NCBI GenBank assembly: GCA_965153355.1
Contig: OZ231127.1
Coordinates: 18,414,001 to 18,478,000, forward strand
Origin: Flaccisagitta enflata
Lineage: Eukaryota > Chaetognatha > Sagittoidea > Aphragmophora
Direction of reading: 5' to 3'
Length of the DNA stretch: 64,000 nt
The position numbers were made by a program, and so were the translations under genes. Positions 1-9,856 of the stretch are shown here, one piece after another. The notes below the pieces were generated by a model. The model saw only the letters and a program-made list of their open reading frames with translations. It did not search any database and was not told the DNA's origin. Numbering within the stretch: the stretch's first letter is position 1; every line of letters starts with the position of its first letter.

Positions 1-26
1 TTGTTTTCCCATTCATTTCATCATTG

Positions 27-207
27 CGGATGGATGGGCAGGGGCATCCAACCCCCATTTGGACCAAACACACCCCTCAACGGCACACAAGTATCAAAAG
101 CGCTTACTTTCCTACTTTTTGACTCGTGCTCATGGACGGATGGATCAACGGACTGACCGATGGACAGACAAAGCTTCTTATAGAGCTTTGTGTCCGCAAC
201 TAAAAAC
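27..207 (-). mobile_element. Tag element, copy A (3' truncated)
   Basis: Read on the minus strand it starts TTTTTAGTTGCGGACACA, runs through CTCTATAAG-like sequence, a degenerate CGGT/CCGT tract and the CTGCCCAT block. The terminal GTGTATCCGGCCTTGTT part is missing. It belongs to the family described at 42275-42471. No open frame of note. Confidence 0.7.
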
Positions 208-702
208 CGTTTCACTTTTGCTCATTCTGATCGTTCTAGACAAAGTTTGTGTCTATATCCGGAATCATGGGGCCTTTCTCAACCACCAGTTATTAACTAA
301 CAAAAATGAGTAGCTTAAAGTCAAAATGGTAACAAAACAGGTTCAAAAACTTCACAATCTGGTCATCAGATTGTTGATTTGCAACTGAAGTTCAGGGTAG
401 AAAAGAGGAAAAATGGTAAAATTTAGTTAGAAAAGCGAGTATTTTTTTGAAAATAGCTAAAATAAGCTAGAAATTACGTATTACAATGAATCTTAGTCGG
501 TTTACGTTGTTTAAACTGAAGTCTGTGAATGTCGCACACCGCAGATATTGAATCGAAGATAATATTCGTGTTCAGATTTTTTTTCTTTCTCTTTTTTGTG
601 TTTTCTGTTCGCACCGACAGAATCTAAAACACTTTGACAGTGGCGCAATTAAAAAAGAGATCAAGTTATGGCCAATATGCGCGCCTCGTATAATAATAAT
701 AA
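208..702. other. No gene seen
   Basis: AT-rich sequence with many stop codons in all frames. I see no exon with splice sites, no RNA gene and no clear repeat here. Confidence 0.5.
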
Positions 703-838
703 GTGAATGAATTAATGAATGAATGAATGAATGAATGAATGAATGAATGAATGAATGAAGGAATGAATGAATGAATGAATGAATGAATGAATGAATGAAT
801 GAATGAATGAACGAATGAATGAATGAACGACAGAATGA
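703..838. repeat. (GAAT)n microsatellite
   Basis: About 30 copies of a 4-bp GAAT unit with a few substitutions (GAAG, GAAC). Long open frames here, including a Ser/Phe/Ile/His repeat on the minus strand, are products of the repeat and not genes. Confidence 0.9.
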
Positions 839-1738
839 AAGTGAATGCGGGGAGGCAAGAGAGGAAACAGAATGAAAGAAGCCGTAATCGGCATGCGTTA
901 TTTTAAAAAATGCGTGATAGACCAACAGACAGATAGATCAACCAATGGACCAACGGACAGACATGAACTTTTATAAATGTGGGAGGAAAAGAATTTTGTA
1001 CTTGTTTTCCTCACCTCAGTCTTGCCTCATTCTCATTCATGCTCAAATGCACATCAACTCAATATGACTCCTAAGCACTATAAGTCAACACCCAACTATT
1101 AGGGAAACGTTTTATCTTTGGAAGAATGCCTTTGCTACAAATTGAGCGAACAATCACCGACTAAATTGACTTCAGTACAAAAACCGTGGATTCGATTCCA
1201 GTGCGCAAATACATATAAATGTGGCGAGCGTAATTAGATAGAAATAGCTAGATTCGCTAGGTGTCACAAAGAAAATCGCTAGATAATTCGCTAGTCGCTA
1301 GATGGCAAAAAGTTGTCGCTAGGAGGCCTCAGATTTCGCTAAAAATCGCGACAAAATCGCTAGTTTCGCAGCAGAGGGGATGACAGATTAAAGACCCCTC
1401 AGAAATGCGAAGTTAAAAACCACGGTTGTTGACAGTAAGGGTTATGACACACTATCATCTCTGGACCATTTTGTTTTTTTGCCACTAAATTCATGCAAGT
1501 AAACCTTATCTGCGGGGAAACGATTCACGAACAAAATGATGTTTATGACTTTTAAATAGGCAAAATTGTTTTTCCTTTTTTCCTTAGAAAATGAGAATTA
1601 ATATTAAATTGTTAGTTCTCTCTCACTTGACTCCTTTTCTGAATTATCACTACTAGGATGCAACAGTTACTACAAAACTGCAGTATGCAAATGAGGATAT
1701 CAACAATGACTTCAATTGCTGCTTTTCTTGCACCGTAC

Positions 1739-1852
<114 letters not shown>

Positions 1853-1993
1853 TGTTTGTGCCTGTCTATTTTCTATGTTTTTGCCCATTGAACATCCGTG
1901 CTTGTAAGAGGGGAACAATTCATCAATTAATATGATCGCTTTTGTATGATAAAGCGATCATCAATTTTCATTACTTATCGTAGTAAACGAGGC

Positions 1994-2100
1994 AAACAGA
2001 CACAGACAGACACAGACAGACACAGACAGACACAGACAGACACAGACAGACACAGACAGACACAGACAGACACAGACAGACACAGACAGACACAGACACA
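1994..2100. repeat. 10-bp tandem repeat CACAGACAGA
   Basis: About ten nearly perfect copies of a 10-bp unit. No coding role is supported. Confidence 0.9.
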
Positions 2101-2594
2101 AACGATTAAGCTTCTCTTCCTCGCTTCTTCGCTCTTCAAATCCTCGCCTCATCCGCTTTCTAATGGTTGTTAAAGCTTTGTTGTGCATTTGCACAGTTGC
2201 ACATTAACCTGCTTTTGACATCAACAACTTGTCCGTTTGTCCACTTATCCGTCGTTCTCATATCCTATTCATACACGGCACTTAACAATTAACATTATCG
2301 CTAATTAGTCTTCTTTTCTAATGCCGCAGCGAGATTTGACGACCTTTGCTGCCGCGCATTGAAAGTGCAGAGTAAACATCAAATTTCTTCATTACTCATC
2401 ATCACAAATAAGCTGATTTTTTAGTCGCTTCGTCCGTCCGTCCGTCCGTCTGTCCGTCATACTTTTTCTTGTTTTTTTTATATCAATATTGTGGCTATCA
2501 TCTAGTATCCAGGATTGAGAAAAACTGTTTTATCAAAAACGAATAATGAAAAAGCTCCATTGAAATTGTCATCTACTATGATTCAAAACAACTC

Positions 2595-2790
2595 TAACGC
2601 CACCCCTAACCCTAACACCACCCCTAACCCTAACCCCACCCCTAACCCTGACCCCACCCTTTACCCTAACCGCACCCCTAACCCTAACCGCGCCCCTGAC
2701 TCTAACCGCACCCCTTACCCTAACCCTAAGTTAGGGTCCCTAAACCTTATCCCTAAACCTACCCCTAAACCTACCCCTAAACATAAAGAA
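2595..2790. repeat. Degenerate interstitial telomere-like repeat
   Basis: Mixed CCCTAACCCTAA, CCCTAACCCCAC and CCCTAACCGCAC units, with one strand switch near 2729 where TAAGTTAGGG appears. The C-rich strand of a TTAGGG-type telomere repeat is present but heavily diverged, as expected for an old internal block and not a chromosome end. Confidence 0.75.
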
Positions 2791-2859
2791 CGTTGTCAAT
2801 CAGTACAGCCTCTGAAAATCTCAATCCCGGACTCAGGATGATTGCCAATTTGGTTTCTT

Positions 2860-4060
2860 TCAGTCATTTTAAGTCATTTTAGAGTATACTAAGTCACTCT
2901 AAGTCAATCTAAGTCTCGCACGCGACTTACAGGGGTTAGCCTTGTTACATTTCAAAGATTTTTTAGTATGTTGTCATCACATATTTTTTCTGCCTGCCGC
3001 CCCTGCCGCAGATTTTTGCATCCCTGCCGCGTGGCATTGCTACCATGTTACACGGAATCTGCCGTGAGTTAACATTATCGCAAGTTCGTCTGCTTGTCTA
3101 ATGTTTTCTCATCCTCATCTGTCGTCCACTCGTCTACTCGTCAATATCTGGCTTCCATTTTCTGTGGCAGTTCGCTTTTACTAGATAGACCATCAAGATC
3201 TAGCACTTAAAGAATGACACACCATGTTACCAGTCTCGTCCACTTGTCTACTTGTCCATTTGTGTGATTTCTTCCACTAGACCATCAAGGTCTAGCGCCA
3301 GATCGCGTGCCTCAGGAATTCTCTTGGCCACAGAGAATGACATACTAGTCTCTCGTCCACTTGTTCAGTCGTCTACTTATCTACCCTGTCATTCACTTTC
3401 CAATGTTCATTCACCAGTTAGCTCACTGGTTCATCGGTGGCTGGTGCGTTAGTCCCCGAGTCCATCTAGCAATGGCTCCACTTGTCCATTTCCGTTCATT
3501 ATACTGTGAACTTTTACGTACCCTGATGTATGTTCATCACTGCCCCTTCCAAAAATATCTACACCATTGCCCCACGCGCAACCCACTGGATTAGTCGAAT
3601 TTCCAGTCCGATGTTTTTTTTTTCTTTTTTTTTTTTTTGCGACATCCAACTTCATTATGGCCGATTCTTTTGTCCCGCTCCAAGCTCTAATTAAACTCGA
3701 AAATCCCCCCCCCCCTCCAGTCTCAAGTAGATCTCGTTAACAAGCCACAAATTGCAATTGACAGCCTTGGTTGCTGTTGTCGATATTCTTATTTCTTTCA
3801 AACAAACTATTCTGTTTTATGCCTTTTTTTTCAAACATCATTTCTTTCTTTTTTCCGTCCTGCCGCTTTTCTTTTCCTTTCTTCCTTTTTTTAAGTGCCT
3901 TTATTCCTATTTTTTCCCCTTCTTGTCAGTTAACTTAAAGAGTCTCGCGATCTCATTTTTTGCGTCTATTGTCTGTTGACGTGATTGACGTCGAGAATCA
4001 CGAAACACACATCCATCACGTCGCGCTGAAAAAACACGCCGCCGCCGTTGCGACTTACGC
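2860..4060. other. No gene seen; short duplication
   Basis: AT-rich and T-rich DNA. A segment around 3188-3256 (beginning GACCATCAAGATCTAGC) recurs in diverged form around 3284-3370 (GACCATCAAGGTCTAGC). The latter has an extra stretch of about 30 bp. Homopolymer T and C runs lie at 3615-3640 and 3706-3716. No supported exon. Confidence 0.5.
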
Positions 4061-4062
4061 TA

Positions 4063-4798
4063 CACTTATTTTTTATATAAGAACGTCATTTTTTGAGCAA
4101 GCCTTCAATGTTCTTAAATTTTGAGCAGTTTCAAGGCTTAAACGTTCTTAAATTATTCTTTATTTAAACATACTTTTTAACCTTCAATTAAGAATGTTCT
4201 TAATTAGTTTTAAGTATGTCATTGAGGAGAAAATGAAGGAAAACGTCAATGAAACAACAAAATAAGAGATTTTAACATTTCAAGTGAATTAAAATCAATG
4301 AAAGTAGAAAAATATATGTTATAACTAGTCATCCAAGGATCGCACATGGTCAGCGGTACCCGATGCCCTGCTTGGAGTGATCTAGTGAAGAAGTGAAAAG
4401 AGAGTAGGGCAGCGGCCCCAAAGGGCCAATGTCCTGTAGGACACAGGGGGGAATTTCCAGACGTTCTGAGATACTGATGGCTGATTTGAGGCCTGGAGGG
4501 CTGAAAAGAGGTCTTGGGGCAGATTTGAGGGAAGATTTGAGCTCTAGAGGGCAAATTTGAGGTCTGGAGGGCTAATTTGAGGCCTTGAGGGCAGATCTTA
4601 GGTCAGGAGATCAAATTTGAGGTCAGGAGGGCAGATTTGAAAAAAATATACAAAAAAAATGTAGATTTTTTAGATTTTGAGCCTAATGTTCTTAAATTTT
4701 TGAAGAAATGAAGCTTTCCAATGTTCTTAGAATGTTCTTAAATTTTTGAAGATTTGAACCTAACGTTCTTATAAACTTGGTTCTTATAAAAAAAAGTG
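4063..4798. mobile_element. Foldback element with TA target, ATAAGAAC termini
   Basis: The ends are inverted copies: TACACTTATTTTTTATATAAG on the left, and TTCTTATAAAAAAAAGTGTA on the right. Subterminal GTTCTTAAATTTT motifs face each other across the element. If the outer TA is the duplicated target, as in Tc1/mariner-type insertions, the ends are CACTT. No transposase frame. The GGGCAGC element at 4331-4645 is nested inside, and a related end fragment lies at 7646-7790. Confidence 0.55.
4331..4645 (-). mobile_element. GGGCAGCGGCCCC element, truncated, with 20-21 bp minisatellite
   Basis: On the minus strand this has the family tail reversed: TCATCCAAGGATCGCACATG, then GGTCAGCGGTACC, then GGGCAGCGGCCCCAAAGGGCC. 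It is followed by a GAGGTCTGGAGGGCAGATTT-type repeat (4475-4645). The same order of parts is seen at 51727-52115. Confidence 0.65.
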
Positions 4799-4942
4799 TA
4801 CAACAATACCGACGCCACCGCTACTGACGCCGCTGACGGACGCCGCTGACTTGCGTCACTACTGTTGAAGCCACAATTACCAACGTTTGAACACAAATGG
4901 CACCGTTACCGCCTCTGTCGTTATTATCGGCTTGATATTTGC

Positions 4943-4943
<1 letters not shown>

Positions 4944-5016
<73 letters not shown>

Positions 5017-5025
5017 TCGTCGTTT
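4944..5025. repeat. (TCG)n triplet repeat
   Basis: About 27 TCG units, open in several frames as poly-Ser, poly-Arg or poly-Val. No splice sites or unique flanking sequence support coding. Confidence 0.9.
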
Positions 5026-5157
5026 TCGACGTCGTCGGCAGCGTCATCATTGTCACTCCATAACGCCGTTTCTTACTACTCAACCTGGCAGTCGTTTTTC
5101 ATCGGCGTCAAACTTCGACGCCATCATTTCACTCATATCTGACTTTCTTCCTTGTTA

Positions 5158-5286
<129 letters not shown>

Positions 5287-5635
5287 TATTGCTGTTTTTG
5301 CGTCAGTTTCAAAAAGTGTTAAAACGCGCGTTCTGTAGGGGAGTATGGATAAACGGGATGCATGCCTGAGCCCTCCCGCCCGCGACGATATTGTCACTCC
5401 GCGTTACTTGTTGTATAAATAGCTTCGCTAAAAAAAGCGACAAGTCGAGGACTGTCTGTCGGTTTCATTCTGCTAAACCGTTGTTTTTTCTCACTCTTGT
5501 CATCGAGTTTCAATCCTTTCCCTTTTCAGACAAATTTTAGTCTTCCCTTCTATTTTTGCGCGTTGTCATCTATCAGATGTCAAGCTAAGTATTTCTCTCT
5601 TTTCGAGTGACACTCCCTCGTCTGATTTCATATCA

Positions 5636-6366
5636 TGTCATATCGTGTCAAGTATTTCACTCTCTTCAAGTGACTCTCTCTCGTCATTTCATGTCATGTC
5701 ATGTCATGTCATGTCATGTTATGTCATGTTATATTAATTATTTCTGACTTTTCAAGTGATTCTCTCTTTTCAAGTGACTCACTCATGCCATGTCATGTCA
5801 TGTCATGTCAAGTAATTCTCTCTCTTTTCAAATGATTCTTTCTCGTCATGTAATGTCATGTCATGTCAAGTATTTCTCTCTCTCTTTTCAAGTGACTCAC
5901 TCATGTCATGTCATGTCATGTCAAGTAATTCTCTCTCTTTTCAAATGATTCTTTCTCGTCATGTAATGTCATGTCATGTCAAGTATTTCTCTCTCTCTTT
6001 TCAAGTGACTCACTCATGTCATGTCATGTCATGTCATGTCATGTCAAGTAATTCTCTCTCTTTTCAAATGATTCTTTCTCGTCATGTAATGTCATGTCAT
6101 GTCAAGTATTTCTCTCTCTCTTTTCAAGTGACTCACTCATGTCATGTCATGTCATGTCATGTCAAGTAATTCTCTCGCTTTTCAAATGATTCTTTCTCGT
6201 CATGTAATGTCATGTCATGTCAAGTATTTCTCTCTCTCTTTTCAAGTGACTCACTCATGTCATGTTATGTCATGTTATGTCAAGTAATTCTCTCTCTTTA
6301 CGAGTGATTCTCTCTCGTCATGTAATGTCATGTCATGTCATGTAAAGTATTTCTCTCTTTTCGAGT
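5636..6366. repeat. ATGTC-based minisatellite, ~106-118 bp higher-order unit
   Basis: Each higher-order unit holds a short (ATGTC)n run, AAGTAATTCTCTCTC, AAATGATTCTTTCTCG, a second ATGTC run, AAGTATTTCTCTC and AAGTGACTCACTC. Four to five full units run from about 5840 to 6300, and the number of ATGTC pentamers varies between units. Confidence 0.85.
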
Positions 6367-6432
6367 GAGTCTCTCTCGTCTCGATTCAGTTGTCAAATCT
6401 TTCCAACGCCTTGTTTCCTTATACGTTTTTAG

Positions 6433-7217
6433 AACAAGGCCGGATACACGGCAGGACAGTCGCGGACGGTGTGGCAGGGGCGGTAATGCAAAAAACCGCT
6501 CGCAATATAAAAATGTTACGGGACCGACCTACCGACCTACTGACCTACCTACCGACACGGCAAGGTGTAGAGTACGCTGAGGAGAATACCCTTTTTTTCA
6601 TGCAGGAACCCTGAGGAGGGCCCAGATTTTTTTATTTTTATGTAACTAACATATTCTAAAAATTTCAGGACCATAGATGTTCTAAACCATTCATCATATT
6701 GCACTTGAAAAATTCCTCATCCTTAAGGGGGCCAAAATTTCAAAATCATTTTTCATCAAATCTAATGCCAGATTCAGATTCCTTGTAAAAAATTATGTCA
6801 GATACTATATTTTCTTTTTCCGAAATTTTGTTTTTAAGCTGAAAAAATGCAAAAAAACTCTTAAAAAACCTTGTTTTTTAAAAAACCCTCATTTAAAGGT
6901 TTTTTGCATTTTTTTTTCAGCTTAAAACCAAAATTTTGAAAAAAGTAAATATAGTATCTGACATAATTTTTTAAGAGGAATCTAAATCTGGCATCAGATT
7001 TGAGGAAAAATGATTTTGAAATTTTGGCTCCCTTAAGGATGAACCATTTTTCAGGTGCAATATGATGAATGTTTAAGAACATCTATGGTCCTGAAATTTT
7101 TAAAATACATTAGTTACACCAAAATAAAAAAAATCTGGGCCCTCCTCATGGTCCCTGCATGAAAAAAAGTGTATTCTCCTCAACGTAGTGTAGAGTCGCG
7201 TGTCCGCGACTAAAAAC
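6433..7217 (-). mobile_element. Tag element, copy B, split by a foldback insertion
   Basis: The left part 6433-6572 starts AACAAGGCCGGATACACGGC and carries tag complement AGTCGCGGAC. The right part resumes at 7188 and ends GTCCGCGACTAAAAA. The two outer tags are exact reverse complements. The gap is filled by the 615-bp foldback at 6573-7187. An uninterrupted relative at 25267-25370 shows the unfilled arrangement. Confidence 0.85.
6573..7187. mobile_element. hAT-like foldback element with 8-bp target duplication
   Basis: The ends are near-perfect inverted repeats: left TACGCTGAGGAGAATAC and right, read on the minus strand, TACGTTGAGGAGAATAC. Almost the whole 615 bp is one palindrome with arms of about 300 bp. 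It is flanked on both sides by GTGTAGAG (6565-6572 and 7188-7195). An 8-bp duplication is typical of hAT elements, and some other superfamilies share it. There is no transposase, so it is non-autonomous. Confidence 0.85.
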
Positions 7218-7395
7218 TCGTTTAAAAAAGGTTTCAGCAAAATTGACAGAAAATACAAAAAAGACTGATAGAGGGATGTCAGAAGTAAGACAATTGTGTT
7301 CAATATTAGACTGTTAGATATGCAGAGCAATGAGGTCATTGGTGGAGTACAGATATATGGGGGTGTAGGTATAGACGGGGTGTAGGAACACTTTA

Positions 7396-7645
7396 TTTTT
7401 AGTCGCGTGCTACGCGACTGTATAAGCCACTTTTCGGTCGGTCGGTCGGTCGGTCGGTCCGTCACAAAACTGTTTTTAAGGCTTTTCAAAGCATTTTTTA
7501 TGTCCCTGAATGGTAGAGAAGGAGCTTTGTTGAGCAAAGGGCCATTTCAAATGGCTTTTCGAGAAAAAAAATTGTTGTCAGTCTGTCTGCCTGACTATTT
7601 TTTAAAAGTGCCGACGCACGCGACCTAGGTCTAACGACCTTGTTT
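7396..7645 (+). mobile_element. Tag element, copy C
   Basis: Starts TTTTTAGTCGCGTGC, then ACGCGACTGTATAAGCC, then five CGGT units. Near the 3' end GCACGCGAC matches the complement of the 5' tag. It ends CCTTGTTT without the usual GTGTATCC part. Confidence 0.75.
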
Positions 7646-7790
7646 AATAAAAATGTCATTTTTTAGCCCAAGCCTTCAAAAGAAACAGAGATAGCTACTA
7701 ATGAAATTACTAGGCAATGTTCTTAATCTTGGAGCCATTTCAAGCCTTGATATTCTTATAAACTAGGTTCTTATAAGGCAAAAAAAGTGC
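7646..7790. mobile_element. Fragment of the ATAAGAAC foldback family
   Basis: Shares GTCATTTTTTAG, AAGCCTTCAA, GCAATGTTCTTAA and GGTTCTTATAAG with both ends of the element at 4063-4798, brought close together as in an internally deleted copy. Confidence 0.5.
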
Positions 7791-7859
7791 AGAAGACTAT
7801 GTGGAGGCGCGAAGTGAATGCCATAAAGATGAGGTTATTGGCAGAGTGATAAGATTGCA

Positions 7860-8010
7860 ATCTATGGGAGGGTTTCGTGGGATGAAGAGGCGTTGGGTGT
7901 TTTTTTTCCATCAGGGGGGATTTGATGGACTGTGTAGATAGGTTGGTGGGATAAAGAGGCGTTAGGTGGTTCTTTCGCATCAGGGTGGGATTTGATGGAC
8001 TGTGGATTGG
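7860..8010. repeat. Minisatellite, ~75-80 bp unit, two units
   Basis: Two units of GTGGGATAAAGAGGCGTTAG, a T-rich stretch, CATCAGGGTGGGATTTGATG and GACTGTG. The same unit is amplified at 39665-39945. Confidence 0.8.
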
Positions 8011-8206
8011 GTGAAGCCCCACTCTTCACCCATTTTTCAGCAACAAGGATCTTGTTTCAATATCCATGCAATGTTTGTAAATATAAAAGCATCTTCCATT
8101 GTCCAAAAAAACGCCTGCTCTTTTTACCACTGCGGTGTGATCGCACATACCTCACAGATCATAACGACAGGCAATGATGATTTTGATCATACATTTTATA
8201 TCTTAG

Positions 8207-8509
8207 GGCGTGTTTCTAATGACGACCAATAACGCGATTCTTCCCATTAAACGCGTTTACAGCATGAAAACATATTCAAGAATTTCAACTGTCCCACAAG
8301 GGAATGAGCGAAGTGAGTGAGCGAGCCAGTGAATAGAGCGAGTGTAGCAAAGCGAATCACTGCGGAGCGAGCATAGCAAAGCAAAGCGCTGCGGAGCGAG
8401 CATAGTAAAGCAAAGTGCTGTGGAGCGAGTGAGAGGAATTAGCGGCGTGAGTGGACAAATATAGCGAGCAACCGAGTGGCCAGTTCGAAACGCAATAGTC
8501 TGTGACTAG
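8207..8509 (-). mobile_element. GGGCGTGTTTC element, copy 1
   Basis: Begins TAGGGCGTGTTTCTAATGAC, contains AAACGCGTTTACAGC, AAGAATTTCAACTGTCCCAC and a stretch of short GAGCGAG and GCAAAGC words, and ends with GTCTGTGACTAGAAATG. Plus-strand copies lie at 52840-53085 and 62923-63147. It has no coding capacity and lies 58 bp before the first exon seen. Confidence 0.75.
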
Positions 8510-8567
8510 AAATGCACCCTCAAATCAGTCTAAACGCATTCTTCTTTTCCTCTCTTGACATTATCAG

Positions 8568-8898
8568 AAACTTTTGCGGTTCGCCTTCCTCGACTCCGAC
8601 GAAGCGATTGGAGTCGCTGCTGTCTTCTCCTCCTTCTCATCCTTCTCCTCCTCCCGCGTCGTCGTCGACTTCGTCGTTGGTGGCTTCCGTTTGCGGGCCT
8701 CTCGTGTCTCCATGTGGTGACATCAGCGCGGATCGAGGTGGAGGAGGAGGAGGAGGCGGAGGAGGAGGCTTCTTCCACCAGCAAAAATCATCATCCTCAA
8801 TCAACCAATCAGAGCAACCTCTCAAAATATCCGCCAACCAATCGGGTTCTTCAGATAACTCCAACAACTCGACCAACGAATTCATGCACATAACCCAG
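8568..8898 (+). CDS. Exon 1 seen of a low-complexity-rich protein gene (unrecognised)
   Basis: An internal exon of 331 bp. The acceptor is a T/C-rich tract ending TTATCAG, and the donor is CCCAG|GTACGG at 8899. It opens with one base of a split codon and then 110 codons, ending in phase 0. Visible features: a Ser/Thr/Pro-rich start (NFCGSPSSTPTKRLE), a Pro/Ser-rich stretch, an 11-Gly run about two-thirds along, and a Ser/Asn/Gln-rich end (FMHITQ). No known domain is recognised. Its phase-0 end fits the phase-0 start at 19215. The true start codon must lie upstream, because the exon begins inside a codon. Confidence comes from clean splice sites, an open frame with non-repeat sequence, and phase agreement. 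Confidence 0.7.
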
Positions 8899-9429
8899 GT
8901 ACGGAAGCCGGTGGCGTGGTTTTGTTAACACTATCCCACATTTAGGCGGAAAATGTATGCACATGGTCAGGGGCCCACAGAGGAATTTCGGGCCCCAATG
9001 CAATCCAAAAATCCGCCCCCCCCCACCCCCCTCCCCTTTGGCGCGACTGCCAGCGCAAACGGTAGCACATGCATGCGCACATGGCTTTTGTATAGATTAT
9101 TTTTCAGTCTTTATACACTCAATCTGGAGAAGAAAATCCAAACAAGTGTTCAACTAAGCACTTTGGTCTGTAACAAAAATTGAAAAAATATAACAGCAGA
9201 AAGTTTTGCAAAATTCAAGTTATCAGCTAAGGGCCCGGTTTTGCATACCATTCCTTCAGGAACATTGGTTTAGATCAGGCCCTGGGTTTTTTTCTCTCTC
9301 TCTTTTCTTTCTCTCTCCTTTTCTTTCTTTTTTCCCTTTTCCCCCTTCCTTCTTCTTCTATAACATTAGGCTTAAAATTCTAAAAATCTAAGAACATTTG
9401 CTTTCTTAGCTTTTTTTTAATCGATTGTT

Positions 9430-9830
9430 ATTTGTAAATAGACAGACATGCATTGTCGGGAAAGAAGTCAAAGTCAGTCTTCAACTTTTTGACTTAAGAA
9501 AATGAAAACCATGACTTATTTGAGAGAAACATGGTAAGGTCCTAAAACCTTTCCCAGATTTACTAATGAGCTTAATCGGGAAAAAAGTCGAAGTCAGTCT
9601 TCGACTTTTTGACATATTCGAGAGAAACAGGGTTTTCATTTTCTTATGGGAAAGTTGTGCATCTCTTCCGGCTGATTGATAGGGTAAGTAAATTTGATAA
9701 TTCTCTTTCATTTGGCACCAAGCAGAATTCTCTATGACAAAGATTTTTTGCGCTATGATTTTTTAAAGATTTATTTATGAAAATTGCAAAATGAATTTTT
9801 TTGATTTTTTATGATTTTGAGTAGGATCAA
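9430..9830. repeat. Dispersed repeat with AAGTCGAA...TTCGACTTTTT, copy 1
   Basis: Contains two tandem versions of GGGAAAAAAGTCGAAGTCAG / CTTCGACTTTTTGAC, then GAGAGAAACAGGG, CTCTTTCATTTGG, CCAAGCAGAATTCTCTA and GCGCTATGATTTTTTAA in that order. The same order is found at 14935-15180 and 17765-18000. Confidence 0.65.
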
Positions 9831-9856
9831 AAAAGAAGTGTATTTTCCTTTGTTTG

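Noticed and set aside
1180-1200. B-box-like GGATTCGATTCC
   Set aside because: No A box at a suitable distance upstream and no foldable arms.
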